64,000 bases of DNA from CAZXFH01 sp964640055 (GCA_964640055.1 CAZXFH010000002.1:58104-122103); one strand, 5' to 3'; positions 15,833 to 25,022 are shown, counted from the first letter of the stretch. The notes: a model not told the origin generated them from the letters alone. A program made the numbers and translations.

Positions 15833-17893
15833 ATGCACTGCTTTTTTATCCCCTTTATAATAATCGGACTTTGTGCAACCACTAGCCAGGCCGGCTTTCG
15901 CAAACAACCTTACCTGATTTATCCCGGCGACAATACCCAAATGAAAGTCCTTTACCAACTCTCTGCGTCAGATTCCTGCCGCATCTTCTGGGGAACAGAT
16001 TCCGGTGCTTTGGCAGACTCGATGGTTACCACGGAATATGGCACTGATCATCAGCATGCGGCGCTGCTGACTGATCTGACCCCCGGAAAACGGTATTACT
16101 ACACCGTGGCGCAGGATACGATTGTTTACAGTGGCTCCTTTTTCACAGCCCCAGGTACAGCTGCGGCCCAGACCAGTTTTTTCGCTTATGGTGATACCCG
16201 GAGTTATCCCAGTGATCACAATCAGATAGCTGGATTGATGGTGAATGAATATAACACTGAACCGGAGCTGCAGTCCTTTGTATTCGTCGTAGGCGACCTG
16301 GTTACCCACGGCGATTATGAATCTGATTGGCGTGATGAATTCTTCAATCCAAGCTATCATAACATTATGACTATGCTGGCCAATTTGCCTTACCAGTCTT
16401 GTATGGGCAACCATGAACAAAGCGGGATGTTATTCCAAAAATATTTCCCTTATCCTTTTATTGCCCGAAGATACTGGTCCTTTGATTACGGGCCGGCTCA
16501 CTTTGTGATTGTCGATCAGTATACCAGTTACTCGACCGGTTCGGCCCAACTAAACTGGATAGCGAACGATCTTTCCGCCAGTGCGAAACCCTGGAAGTTA
16601 ATCTGTCTCCACGAACCCGGCTGGTCAGCCGGTGGGCATGGGAATAACCTCAGTGTGCAAAATTACCTGCAACCCTTATGCGAGCAATACAATGTACAGA
16701 TCGTATTTGGAGGGCATAACCATTACTATGCCCGGGCTGAGGTTAATGAGGTCTTCCATATCACCACCGGTGGCGGTGGGGCCCCCTTGTATACACCCAA
16801 TCAATCATATCCCCATATCATAACCACCGCTCAGGTTCATCATTATTGTAAAATTGAGATTGATAATGACTGGATGAGTTTTGCAGCTATTGATCAAGAA
16901 GGTACTGTATTTGACTCTTTTTTTCTTAATCAGTATGGAATCGAGCTGCTTAATGTAGAAATCTCGTCTTCCTATATACCGGTGGGTGAAGATTCGCTCC
17001 GGCTACTCCTGCAGATGGAAAATCCGGCGGCGCATGAGCTCCAGCTGGCGGCTTTGATTAATGGCTTGGAAAGTAGTTATTTTGACTCTGTTGAACTATT
17101 CGACGATGGGGAACATAGCGATGGTGGGGCAGGGGATGGCATCTGGGGCCATACAATTGCACCGGTACCTTTTGAAGATATATATGCCGGATATATTGTC
17201 ATTGAAGACAATGATTCCGGAACCGATTTTGTTTTAACCGACCAAATTCATTTCACCACTGTTGGACCGGTGATATTCGATGAAATTACCAATGCCAGTA
17301 TGGAGGTAATCCATCCCGGCGATACCTACAGTTTTTATTTTGCGCTGAGCAATCAGAGCGATTCGGTGAGCGCTCGGGACATCAGCGCCACATTATCATC
17401 TGATTATGAGGATATTGCAGTTGGCAAGGTTAGCCGGGATTTTGGTGATATCGGACCAGGAGAAAGCGCTGAATCCGAGTGGTTTTATCCCATTGAGATT
17501 GCTGATTCCTGTGCGGTTGGCATAGAGATCCCGATTCATATCCAGATCATGAGTAATGGGATTCCTTTCTGGACGGATTCATTGTATATCGCTATCCAAA
17601 CCGGGATACCTGAGGTCAGATCAGGACCGCAAACCCCTGGGCTGGGGCAAAATTATCCCAATCCTTTCAATCCGGTTACCACGATTCCATTCTACCTTCC
17701 TGATAGATTACCGGTCACTTTATCAATTTACACCCTTCAAGGGCAGCGAATTGAGACACTATTGGATCAAACCATGCCGGCCGGATATCATTCCATCACC
17801 TGGGATGCCAATCAGCTAAATTCTGGTGTTTATCTGTATCAGATTAAAGTCGGGGATTTTAAGCAAAAAGGAAAATGCGTGCTGATCAAATAA
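15833..17893 (+). CDS. Secreted metallophosphoesterase (purple acid phosphatase-like) with type IX sorting domain
   Basis: 686 residues with signal peptide (FFIPFIIIGLCATTSQA). A fibronectin-like N-terminal domain (PYLIYPGDNTQMKVLYQ..., LTPGKRYYYTV) is the arrangement found in purple acid phosphatases. Catalytic blocks follow in order: YGDTRS (about 120), VGDLVTHGDY (about 156), MGNHEQ (about 190), LHEPGWS (about 262) and GGHNHYYAR (about 295-303), the binuclear metal ligands of calcineurin-like phosphoesterases. A beta-sandwich region follows, then the C-terminal sorting domain GQNYPNPFNPVTTIPFY to KCVLIK. It probably releases phosphate from organic phosphates outside the cell. GAAGAG lies before the ATG. 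Confidence 0.88.
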   Translation: MHCFFIPFIIIGLCATTSQAGFRKQPYLIYPGDNTQMKVLYQLSASDSCRIFWGTDSGALADSMVTTEYGTDHQHAALLTDLTPGKRYYYTVAQDTIVYSGSFFTAPGTAAAQTSFFAYGDTRSYPSDHNQIAGLMVNEYNTEPELQSFVFVVGDLVTHGDYESDWRDEFFNPSYHNIMTMLANLPYQSCMGNHEQSGMLFQKYFPYPFIARRYWSFDYGPAHFVIVDQYTSYSTGSAQLNWIANDLSASAKPWKLICLHEPGWSAGGHGNNLSVQNYLQPLCEQYNVQIVFGGHNHYYARAEVNEVFHITTGGGGAPLYTPNQSYPHIITTAQVHHYCKIEIDNDWMSFAAIDQEGTVFDSFFLNQYGIELLNVEISSSYIPVGEDSLRLLLQMENPAAHELQLAALINGLESSYFDSVELFDDGEHSDGGAGDGIWGHTIAPVPFEDIYAGYIVIEDNDSGTDFVLTDQIHFTTVGPVIFDEITNASMEVIHPGDTYSFYFALSNQSDSVSARDISATLSSDYEDIAVGKVSRDFGDIGPGESAESEWFYPIEIADSCAVGIEIPIHIQIMSNGIPFWTDSLYIAIQTGIPEVRSGPQTPGLGQNYPNPFNPVTTIPFYLPDRLPVTLSIYTLQGQRIETLLDQTMPAGYHSITWDANQLNSGVYLYQIKVGDFKQKGKCVLIK

Positions 17894-17902
17894 GCGATAC
17901 GG

Positions 17903-18311
17903 TTGACTCCGAGTTATCAGAGTGCTGTGGGGTCAGATATAAATAAACCAATAAGGAGGGGACGTTATGATTGGAATGAACTTTTTAAGCTTTATTATTT
18001 TATTGGCCATCAGTTTGGTGGTTTCTTTGATCCTGCATTATGGGTTTAAATTTTATGTCCGGGCAGGTAGTGTATCCTTTATTGCCAAGGTGATTGTTGG
18101 CTGGATCGGTGCCTGGCTGGGATCGCCGGTCTTTGGCTTTTGGTTCAAAGGAGTGAATTACCACGAGGTTTATATTATCCCGGCCATTCTGGGCTCACTG
18201 GCCTTTTTAATCCTGACCATTGATGTGGTCAAATCAGTGAAAAGTGCATCTGGTGAATAAATCAGATCACAAATTTAAATAACCGTCTCACAGCACTCAA
18301 TCCGGAGTCAA
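17903..18311. repeat. Imperfect inverted repeat flanking the small membrane protein gene
   Basis: Left: TTGACTCCG (17903-17911) and GAGTGCTGTG (17920-17929). Right, inverted: CACAGCACTC (18289-18298) and CGGAGTCAA (18303-18311). The two blocks match exactly but their internal spacing differs (8 versus 4 bases). The enclosed segment is only about 360 bp and holds a single gene. It may be the ends of a small mobile cassette or paired regulatory elements; no target duplication was seen. Confidence 0.6.
17967..18260 (+). CDS. Small membrane protein, GlsB/YeaQ/YmgE-like
   Basis: 97 residues with three hydrophobic segments: FLSFIILLAISLVVSLILHY, a Gly-rich stretch KVIVGWIGAWLGSPVFGFWF, and IIPAILGSLAFLILTI. 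The Gly-rich middle segment and size resemble the transglycosylase-associated (GlsB/YeaQ) family, whose function is not settled. AAGGAGGGG about 10 bases upstream is a strong ribosome binding site. The gene lies between the two halves of an inverted repeat. The family call is by resemblance only. Confidence 0.6.
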   Translation: MIGMNFLSFIILLAISLVVSLILHYGFKFYVRAGSVSFIAKVIVGWIGAWLGSPVFGFWFKGVNYHEVYIIPAILGSLAFLILTIDVVKSVKSASGE

Positions 18312-18605
18312 TATAATCTGATAATGCATGCAGAATAATTGCGTGGGGTAGGATGTATAATATTTTTCGTACAAATAAAATTTTTAAAATTATCAATATT
18401 GATTTTTGGGCTAATCTGATTCCAACCCTGTAAAGACAGTAAATTTTTTCGCGACAAAACAGACCAACATGTGGTATTGATCACCTTCCAAAACCCGGTT
18501 TCGCGCAGCCAACCGGTTTTTGGATCGTCCGGTTGACCCGGCTGAGCCGGCTTGAAACCAGGTTTCACCTGTTTAAAGAAATTGGTCATGCTATGGATTT
18601 CACGA
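18312..18605. other. Non-coding, palindrome-rich stretch
   Basis: No convincing gene. The part 18490-18575 is crowded with overlapping short palindromes built on AACCGGTT / GAAACCAGGTTTC and related CCGG repeats, which would fold into compact structure in RNA. A 106-codon open frame on the minus strand (18308-18628) runs through it but begins inside the neighbouring repeat, lacks a ribosome binding site and shows no protein-like composition. Confidence 0.45.
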
Positions 18606-18755
18606 AGAGGAGGGACTCCCCGATACACTTCGTTATCGGGATAAACTTCTCATCCCTCCTCTTAATCTGATTGATGCATATATTATTAGTTATGTGCTCC
18701 AGAGGAGGGACTCCCCGATACACTTCGTTATCGGGATAAACTTCTCATCCCTCCT
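18606..18755. repeat. Tandem 95-bp units built from the tRNA-Asn 3' tail and a hairpin
   Basis: Two palindromic cores begin at 18606 and 18701 (period 95 bp). Each has outer arms AGAGGAGGGA / TCCCTCCTCT (first copy 18606-18615 and 18653-18662) and an inner hairpin CCCGATA-loop-TATCGGG (18619-18625, 18634-18640). Between them is a spacer (18663-18700) identical to the sequence just downstream of tRNA-Asn (18858-18891 on). The junction CTCCAGAGGAGGGACTC before the second hairpin is the reverse complement of the last 17 bases of tRNA-Asn including the discriminator. The second copy is cut by the assembly gap. As at tRNA-Glu, the tail copy starts right after TTC of the T-loop. Confidence 0.85.
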
Positions 18756-18855
18756 NNNNNNNNNNNNNNNNNNNNNNNNNNNNNNNNNNNNNNNNNNNNN
18801 NNNNNNNNNNNNNNNNNNNNNNNNNNNNNNNNNNNNNNNNNNNNNNNNNNNNNNN
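18756..18855. other. Assembly gap (100 Ns)
   Basis: Exactly 100 Ns, placed inside the tandem tRNA-tail repeat. The true number of repeat units is therefore unknown. Confidence 0.98.
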
Positions 18856-18891
18856 CTTAATCTGATTGATGCATATATTATTAGTTATGTG

Positions 18892-18964
18892 CTCCAGAGG
18901 AGGGACTCGAACCCCCGACAAAGTGGTTAACAGCCACCTGCTCTACCAACTGAGCTACTCTGGA
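18892..18964 (-). tRNA. tRNA-Asn (anticodon GTT)
   Basis: Read on the minus strand: acceptor TCCAGAG/CTCTGGA, D-arm GCTC...GAGC, anticodon stem GGTGG/CCACT with loop CTGTTAA giving GTT, T-arm GGGGG-TTCGAGT-CCCTC, discriminator G. CCA is not encoded. Its last 17 bases are repeated downstream in the tandem units. Confidence 0.95.
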
Positions 18965-18987
18965 TTCATGGTCAAAAAAAGCGCATA

Positions 18988-19016
18988 AATTTAAGTCATA
19001 AAAAGCGCTTTGTCAA
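18988..19016 (-). promoter_or_regulatory. Likely promoter of tRNA-Asn
   Basis: On the minus strand TTGACA (19016-19011), 17-base spacer, TAAATT (18993-18988), 23 bases before the tRNA 5' end. A consensus -35 with the same -10 as the tRNA-Gln promoter. Confidence 0.6.
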
Positions 19017-19021
19017 TCTTC

Positions 19022-19510
19022 TTATAGGTCTAAATCCTTGAAATTGTTACGCAGTTTTTGCCAGGTTTCCCGCAGACCTTCACTAACTACTTTGGTATGA
19101 CCGGTAACCGGCAGGAAATTCGTATCGCCGGTCCAGCGTGGGACAACATGCATGTGCAGATGGTCTTTGACTCCGGCGCCGGCCACAGCCCCTAAGTTCA
19201 GCCCCACATTAAAGCCTTCGGCTTGCATTTTTTCCCGGATGATGACGCAGGATTTATCTACCAAGTTGAGCATTTCCAGCTTAACGACTTGATCCAAATC
19301 TGACAGAGAGGCAGTGTGCTGATAGGGGGCTACCATCAGATGTCCATTGTTGTAGGGATAGTAGTTCAAGATCACAAATGAATATTGGCCCCGATAGAGG
19401 ATAAAGCGTTCGGTATCCCTATCTTCTTCAATATATTTACAGAAAAAACATTCCTGTTCTTTGATCCCGGAGATATATTCCATGCGCCAGGGCGCCCATA
19501 GTCTATCCAT
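19022..19510 (-). CDS. HIT-family nucleotide hydrolase/phosphorylase
   Basis: 162 residues from the start MDRLWAPWRMEYI, which is the standard opening of this HIT subfamily; an upstream in-frame ATG at 19570 would add 20 Lys/Arg-rich residues read through the end of the preceding gene and is less likely. HLHMHVVPR is the histidine triad. CFFC near residue 20 with later ligands suggests a zinc site. Such enzymes act on Ap4A, ADP-sugars or similar nucleotides. It follows the EF-G paralogue by 4 bases and is probably its operon partner. Confidence 0.9.
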   Translation of the reverse strand: MDRLWAPWRMEYISGIKEQECFFCKYIEEDRDTERFILYRGQYSFVILNYYPYNNGHLMVAPYQHTASLSDLDQVVKLEMLNLVDKSCVIIREKMQAEGFNVGLNLGAVAGAGVKDHLHMHVVPRWTGDTNFLPVTGHTKVVSEGLRETWQKLRNNFKDLDL

Positions 19511-19514
19511 ATAA

Positions 19515-21587
19515 TTATTCTTTCTCGTCTTTTTCTTTTGATTCCTTAACCACTTCTTCCTGTTTATCACGGGGCATGGATTCGTAATGTGAAAATTTCT
19601 GACGATGCAGACCGCGGCCTTGAGTCATAGAGCGAAGGGCAGATCCATAGCGATGTAATTCACCTAGTGGCACCTTGGCTGTAATCTTCTGGAAGCTACC
19701 TTCGGAGCCCATTCCTTCTATTTTACCACGTCGGGTGGAGATGTCGCTCATTATATCTCCCATAAAATCTTCCGGGACAATGATTTCCAAGTCAAAGATC
19801 GGTTCCAGCAGAATCGGATCAGAATCTAGAAAGGCTTTTTTAAAAGCTTCTTTTCCAGCGATTTGAAAAGCGATATCCTTGGAATCCACCGGATGCATTT
19901 TACCGTCGTAAAAATTGATTTTTACATCGGTGACTTTATAACCGGCCAGAATACCTTCTTCGCAAGCGGCTTTAACTCCCTTTTCCACCGAAGGCACAAA
20001 AACACGGTCCACATTTTGACCCACCAGGGAATCTTCGAAATCAACCCCTTTGCCATGTTCGAGAGGAGCGACTTTCAACCATACTTCGGCAAACTGACCG
20101 GCGCCGCCTGTCTGTTTTTTATGACGATATTTGGCTGCCGATTTTTTACGGATGGTTTCCCGGTAGGGGATACGAGGTTGTTCCTGTTCAACTTCCACGT
20201 TGAATTTTTCTTTGAGCCGCGCCAGGATTACTTTTAAGTGCAATTCGCCCTGACCGGAAATAATGGTCTGTTTAATTTCCGGATCATATTCGAAATGGAA
20301 AGTCGGATCCTCGTCGGAGATCGTTTGTAATCCGATCTTGATTTTGTCTTCATCGGCCCGGGATTTGGGTTTTACCGCCACCCGGATCACTGGCAGGGGA
20401 AAATCGATCGGCGGATAGACCACCGGATTTTTGGGGGTGGATAAAGTGTCACCGGTGTGGGTGTATTTAAGTTTTACCACGGTTCCCAGATCGCCGGCAT
20501 GCAGATGAGCCACCTCTTGCTTGTTTTCACCGTTGATACAATAGATCTGACCAATTTTTTCGGTTTCTTTGGCTCTGGTATTATCCAGTTCAGTGCCCGC
20601 ATTGAGTTTACCGGACATGATGCGGAACAGGGAGAGTTCACCAACATGTAATTCACTCACTGTTTTGAAGACAAAAAGTGAGGTGGGGGATTCGTCGTCG
20701 ATGTCCAGTTTGTCACCTTCTTTCGTTTCCAGAGCGGGTAATTCGTCGGGGGTTGGCGCAAAATCTTTAAGCAAGGTCATCATATTACTAACACCAATAT
20801 TATTATAAGCCGAGGTGGCGAATATGGGGAATAATTCCCGGGACAGGATGGCCTTTTTAAGCCCCTCTCTGAATTCCTCATCCGTAAGCGTTCCGTTGTC
20901 AAAGAATTTTTCCAGCAGTTCATCATCGGATTCGGCCACGGATTCCAACAATTCCTCATGCATACGCTCAATTTTAGATTTCAGATCAGTAGGTATCTCC
21001 TTGACCTGTGGTTTTCCTTTTCCATCAATAGAATATTCATAGAGTTTAGAATTAACGATATCGATCACTGTATTATAATCAACTCCCTGATTAACAGGTA
21101 TCTGGAGTGGTACTGCTTTTTTACCAAAGGCTTTCTGGATTTGAGTTACTACCCCATCGAAGTCCGCATGTTCTTTATCTAACAAATTAATCACAAAGCC
21201 AGCGGGAATATTATCCTCTTTGGTAAAATTAAATACGACTTCACTACCCACCTCGGTACCTAGCTGAGAATGGACCAGGATCAAACCAAAATCAGCCACG
21301 CGGGTACTGGCTTTACCTTCGCCAATGAAATCCAAATAGCCGGGATTATCAATCAGGTTGAATTTAGTTTCATCATGCTCACAATACATTAAGGTAGAAT
21401 TAAGGGAGTGTTTACGTTCGATTTCATCTTTATTATAATCTGAAGTTGTATTGCCTTCATTGATTCGACCTAACCGGTTGATATTACCGGCTGTATATAG
21501 CATGGCTTCCGCCAGACAGGTTTTTCCGGTGGATGCATGTCCCAGCAGGGCAATATTTCTGATTTCCTTAGTTTGGTATTCTTTCAA
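19515..21587 (-). CDS. EF-G-like translation factor GTPase (paralogue, not canonical FusA)
   Basis: 690 residues with all EF-G domains: G1 GHASTGKT, G3 DNPGYLD (usual DTPGH), and C-terminal domains IV-V (PRIPYRETI, SGQGELHLKVI, GSEGSFQKITAKVPLGEL). The G4 motif is NLLD where EF-G has NKxD, so the Lys that contacts guanine is missing. The divergent G3 and G4 place it in the EF-G-like accessory group found in many bacteria whose role is unclear. AAAGGAGGAT precedes the ATG. It lies 11 bases after the ligase gene and 4 before the HIT gene. Confidence 0.88.
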   Translation of the reverse strand: MKEYQTKEIRNIALLGHASTGKTCLAEAMLYTAGNINRLGRINEGNTTSDYNKDEIERKHSLNSTLMYCEHDETKFNLIDNPGYLDFIGEGKASTRVADFGLILVHSQLGTEVGSEVVFNFTKEDNIPAGFVINLLDKEHADFDGVVTQIQKAFGKKAVPLQIPVNQGVDYNTVIDIVNSKLYEYSIDGKGKPQVKEIPTDLKSKIERMHEELLESVAESDDELLEKFFDNGTLTDEEFREGLKKAILSRELFPIFATSAYNNIGVSNMMTLLKDFAPTPDELPALETKEGDKLDIDDESPTSLFVFKTVSELHVGELSLFRIMSGKLNAGTELDNTRAKETEKIGQIYCINGENKQEVAHLHAGDLGTVVKLKYTHTGDTLSTPKNPVVYPPIDFPLPVIRVAVKPKSRADEDKIKIGLQTISDEDPTFHFEYDPEIKQTIISGQGELHLKVILARLKEKFNVEVEQEQPRIPYRETIRKKSAAKYRHKKQTGGAGQFAEVWLKVAPLEHGKGVDFEDSLVGQNVDRVFVPSVEKGVKAACEEGILAGYKVTDVKINFYDGKMHPVDSKDIAFQIAGKEAFKKAFLDSDPILLEPIFDLEIIVPEDFMGDIMSDISTRRGKIEGMGSEGSFQKITAKVPLGELHRYGSALRSMTQGRGLHRQKFSHYESMPRDKQEEVVKESKEKDEKE

Positions 21588-21598
21588 AATATCCTCCT

Positions 21599-23116
21599 TT
21601 AGTAAATATTTTTGTTGGATCGTATTAATTGATCTCGCATTAATTTGCCCATTTTATTCCGCGGTAACTGTTTATAAAATTCGATAAAGTCAGGATATAA
21701 AAATTTAGGTAAATGCTCTCTGGCATATTCCAGGATTTCTTGGGTTTTTAATTTTGCTTCTTTTTTGGGAACAATACATAATTTGATCTGGCTATCATCG
21801 TTTTCCCCTATCAATTTCAAAGCAATTATCTGTTCAATTAAAGGGTGTTGAACGATGATGGCTTCGATTTCTTTGGGATTAATCACAAAACCAAATTTAT
21901 GGATCTGATCAGAAATATGGCCCTCATGATAGAAAAAATCTTCGAGATCCTTGCTTGCCAGATCGCTGGTGGCAAACCACTGTTTACCGGCTTCATGTGC
22001 TTTTTTGGGATTTAAATATGAGTGAAATACATTTGAGCCATTTATGTGCAATTCTCCAATTTTTTCGGGAGTCAATTCAGCTCCGTTTTCGTCAACAACT
22101 TTCATTTGATTACAGGCTAGGGGCTTTCCGATGGATGCAGGTCGCCGGTCATAACCCAGACGATTGATACTGACAAGTCCTGCTTCAGTTAATCCGTAGC
22201 CTTCTAAAATAGCGCATTCAAGATATTTTTCACACTGATTTAATTCTCTGGCTGATAGGGTGCCACACAGAGAGATACATATTTTTAAATTAGGAAAAGG
22301 TTGCTGTTTTAGTTGTTCTTTTTCGGCCAGGAGGGCACGCAAGATCGTCGGACTGCCGACAAAGATGGATACGGCTGCCTTTTGCAGGGTTTCAATAATT
22401 GCATCTGGGTTCTTTTGATCAGAAAGGATCATCGTTCCACCCATAATAAGCGCTTGGTTCAAAACTAACTGATGGGAGATAAAATAGTAGAGGGGAGGGT
22501 ATCCAAAAATGTGGTGCCGATTCGCTTTTTCAAATATTTCAACACATGCCAAGGCATTGGAAACAATGTTATTATGGGAGAGGATGACTCCTTTGGGGAA
22601 ACCGGTAGAGCCTGCGGTGAACAAAATAACCGCCGGCTGATCCAGGTTGATAGCCGAATGTTGGTCCGGCATGACATTTTCATGTAAAAGGGAATTGAAA
22701 TCCATTTCCTTATCCTGTACCTGACCGCAGACAAGACGCAGGAAAGGTTTACCCCGTATAGATTCAATATCACGCACAATTACCCGGTATTTCGCCGCAT
22801 AGATCAGGGTGTTTATCCGGGCATATTTAGTCAAAGTATTGAGTTGTGAAGCATTGAGATGGGTGGGCAGCAGAACAGCCGTACAGCCTGCCTGCAGAAT
22901 GCCATAGTAAGCAATGATAAACTCGGGACTATCATCCAGGAGCAAGCCAATATTTTGACCTTTTTGATGAATATTCTTGTTTTTCAGATTGGTACTAAAA
23001 TGGGCGCTCCGGTCAAATATCTGTTTATAGGTCCATTGCTGATCCTGGTAAACGATAAAGTGCGCATGGGGCGTTTTATTTTTATGTTCGGAAAGGTATT
23101 GGATTAAGTCCTTCAT
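21599..23116 (-). CDS. ANL-superfamily AMP-forming acyl-CoA synthetase/ligase
   Basis: 505 residues. The adenylation P-loop FTAGSTGFPKGVILSHNN (about 175-192), EGYGLTEAG (about 305) and a C-terminal lid domain ending in PRNKMGKLMRDQL (catalytic Lys) mark a complete ANL enzyme. Substrate cannot be assigned; the short, less conserved lid hinge (TSDLASKDLEDFFYHEGHISDQIHKFGFVINPKEIE) fits acyl-CoA ligases. It is the first gene of a three-gene minus-strand operon with the EF-G paralogue and HIT protein. The ribosome binding site is weak. Confidence 0.85.
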   Translation of the reverse strand: MKDLIQYLSEHKNKTPHAHFIVYQDQQWTYKQIFDRSAHFSTNLKNKNIHQKGQNIGLLLDDSPEFIIAYYGILQAGCTAVLLPTHLNASQLNTLTKYARINTLIYAAKYRVIVRDIESIRGKPFLRLVCGQVQDKEMDFNSLLHENVMPDQHSAINLDQPAVILFTAGSTGFPKGVILSHNNIVSNALACVEIFEKANRHHIFGYPPLYYFISHQLVLNQALIMGGTMILSDQKNPDAIIETLQKAAVSIFVGSPTILRALLAEKEQLKQQPFPNLKICISLCGTLSARELNQCEKYLECAILEGYGLTEAGLVSINRLGYDRRPASIGKPLACNQMKVVDENGAELTPEKIGELHINGSNVFHSYLNPKKAHEAGKQWFATSDLASKDLEDFFYHEGHISDQIHKFGFVINPKEIEAIIVQHPLIEQIIALKLIGENDDSQIKLCIVPKKEAKLKTQEILEYAREHLPKFLYPDFIEFYKQLPRNKMGKLMRDQLIRSNKNIY

Positions 23117-23532
23117 TTAAAATCTCAAATATATTGCTACCTAAATTAGCGGAGAATTTTAAGGAATTTGGCTTGGGATGTCAAGGGATTTGACTGACCG
23201 GCGGTAAACTTCTTTTCTGGGTATAAGCAAATTGTTAAGAAAGGATAGATCGGAAATACTTTTATTTTGATTAAAGCAAGGCCATATTTCTGGGAAAAGA
23301 TCTCGTAAGCATCACATTTTCAGGCTTTATCGTTTTTACAAAAAATTGATATTTTAATACCCAGGTCTATTGGCCTCTATTTTTTTAATTACGTGCCAGT
23401 AAAGCCTATAAATAAAATACCATTCAAACCCTATTTTTGTAAATAGATAGTGAATTCTAATGACGATCAATTCGGTTGATTTTTTCCGGCTTTTTTGCAA
23501 TATTGTAACCAGAGCAACAAAGGAGGAAAAGC
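23117..23532. other. Divergent intergenic region
   Basis: 416 bp, AT-rich, between the minus-strand ligase and a plus-strand signal-peptide gene. It should carry promoters in both directions but no convincing hexamer pair, hairpin or RNA gene was found. AAAGGAGGAAAA at its end is the ribosome binding site of the next gene. Confidence 0.5.
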
Positions 23533-23937
23533 ATGCGAAGAATATTGCTAACAGTTACTATGCTCAGTTTAATGGTTATTTTTGGTTTCGGCCAGGATAC
23601 CTGGTATTATCATCCGGAGCTGGAGATTCAATTTAGCTCCCAAGATACAGCCCTGAGTAATCCATTTTTATGTACAACTGATTCATCAGGTAATTTATGG
23701 CTAATTTCTTCTACTTCAACCTCTTTGGATGCCCACAATGCTTTATATAAAGCCGCTCCAGGCGACACGGTCTTTACCTTGATCGATGATTACAGCGATG
23801 ACGCCGATGTACATTCGACTCGCGGAATTACCAATATTGGCAATGATATTTATGTTATGTGCCGTTCAACATCACAATACATTTCGTTTATGTATCGTTA
23901 TCCCGACGGTAATTTCAGTGAACGCACCCTCCGCTAA
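23533..23937 (+). pseudogene. N-terminal fragment of a secreted beta-propeller-like protein
   Basis: 134 residues with a clean signal peptide (MRRILLTVTMLSLMVIFGFGQ) and a perfect ribosome binding site. The mature part (DSSGNLWLISSTSTS..., GITNIGNDIYVMCRS) resembles the first blades of a propeller or a surface protein of several hundred residues. It stops abruptly at a TAA directly beside a symporter fragment that lacks its own start. The rest of the gene is absent. This is either a deletion that joined two genes or an assembly chimera. Confidence 0.6.
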
Positions 23938-23948
23938 AACATGAGCTG

Positions 23949-25022
23949 TTGGGATTAACTGGTGTGATCGCCTGGACGATTGGTACAGCCGTAGGCTATG
24001 GCGGGGATGCGGCTCCCATGGGTGGTGCCATGGAAGGACAACGTATCTTCTCCAGCAAAAGTGGTCGTGAGGCGTCTAAGATGTATATCTGGGCCCTGAT
24101 CATTTTAATGGCTTTACTGACTCTCCTGACTTTGCCTGCCCTGGGTGCCATGGTTCGCTGGCCGGGATTATATACGGGTGCAATCAACAAGGAAACCGCT
24201 TTCGGCCTGTTGATCGCTCACTATATGCCACCGGGGATTCTGTGGCTGGCCATTGCCGGATTGGGCGCCAGTATCATGTCTACCATTGATTCCAACTTGA
24301 ATTTCGGCTCCCAGGTCGTGGTCAATGATATTTACCGCCGCTTTATTCAACCAGATAAATCAGAAATACACTATCTATGGGTGGGACGGGGAATTATTTT
24401 TCTGATCATGGGCCTTGCCATGAGCGTAGCACTGCAGGCCAGGAATGTCATTGATATCGCTATCTTTATGCTGGGCATCAGTTCTGCGGAACTGACGGCC
24501 AACTGGGCGCAATGGTGGTGGTGGCGCTTTAATGCCAAAGCCAGAATTGTGGCTTCTTTTGGGGGACCGCTGATTTTTATTCTGATAAAATTTGTACTCT
24601 TTAAAGAGCTAAGTCCCTACTGGCATGTATTTATCTCCATCGGGATAACCACCCTGACTTGGATTGGAGTAGCATTATTTACCCCGCCCGATAAAGAGGA
24701 AGAGCTCGTCAAATTTTACCGGCGTATTGTTCCCTTGGGACGCTGGCAACCAATCGCCCAAAAAGCAGAGGTGAAACCACTACACCGTGTTTCGATCTTG
24801 ACCGGTTTCGGAGTTGCTTTTTTAGGTATGGTGACTATTTCATGCGGGGCAATTATGATAGCCCAGGCCTATATCGGACGCTGGCGATTGGTATGCAGCT
24901 TATTTCCGGCATTTTTATTGTGTGGGCTGGTCTCAATCAAGAGTTATCGTCGGTATATAGCCCGATTAGAAACCCGCATCAACCCGATTGACACTAATAA
25001 ATTAAATGAAATATATAAATAA
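23949..25022 (+). pseudogene. Sodium:solute symporter, C-terminal part only
   Basis: 357 residues of a transporter that is normally 500-600. GVIAWTIGTAVGYGGDAAPMGG and QRIFSSKSGREA match the mid-protein GGD/Q-R segment of the SSS family, followed by several membrane helices. Everything upstream of that segment, including the first helices that build the sodium site, is missing. In this frame a TGA occurs at 23919-23921, and homology seems to begin close to 23925. The TTG at 23949 has no ribosome binding site. A functional product is unlikely unless the region is misassembled. Confidence 0.75.

Noticed and set aside
18308..18628. 106-codon minus-strand gene
   Set aside because: It starts inside the tRNA-tail repeat, lacks a ribosome binding site and runs through palindromic non-coding sequence.
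18606..18755. CRISPR array
   Set aside because: Only two copies with 95-bp period, internally palindromic and identical spacer, joined to tRNA tail sequence; no cas genes in the window.
18694..18930. Open frame spanning the second gap
   Set aside because: It depends on Ns and reads through the repeat and antisense to tRNA-Asn.
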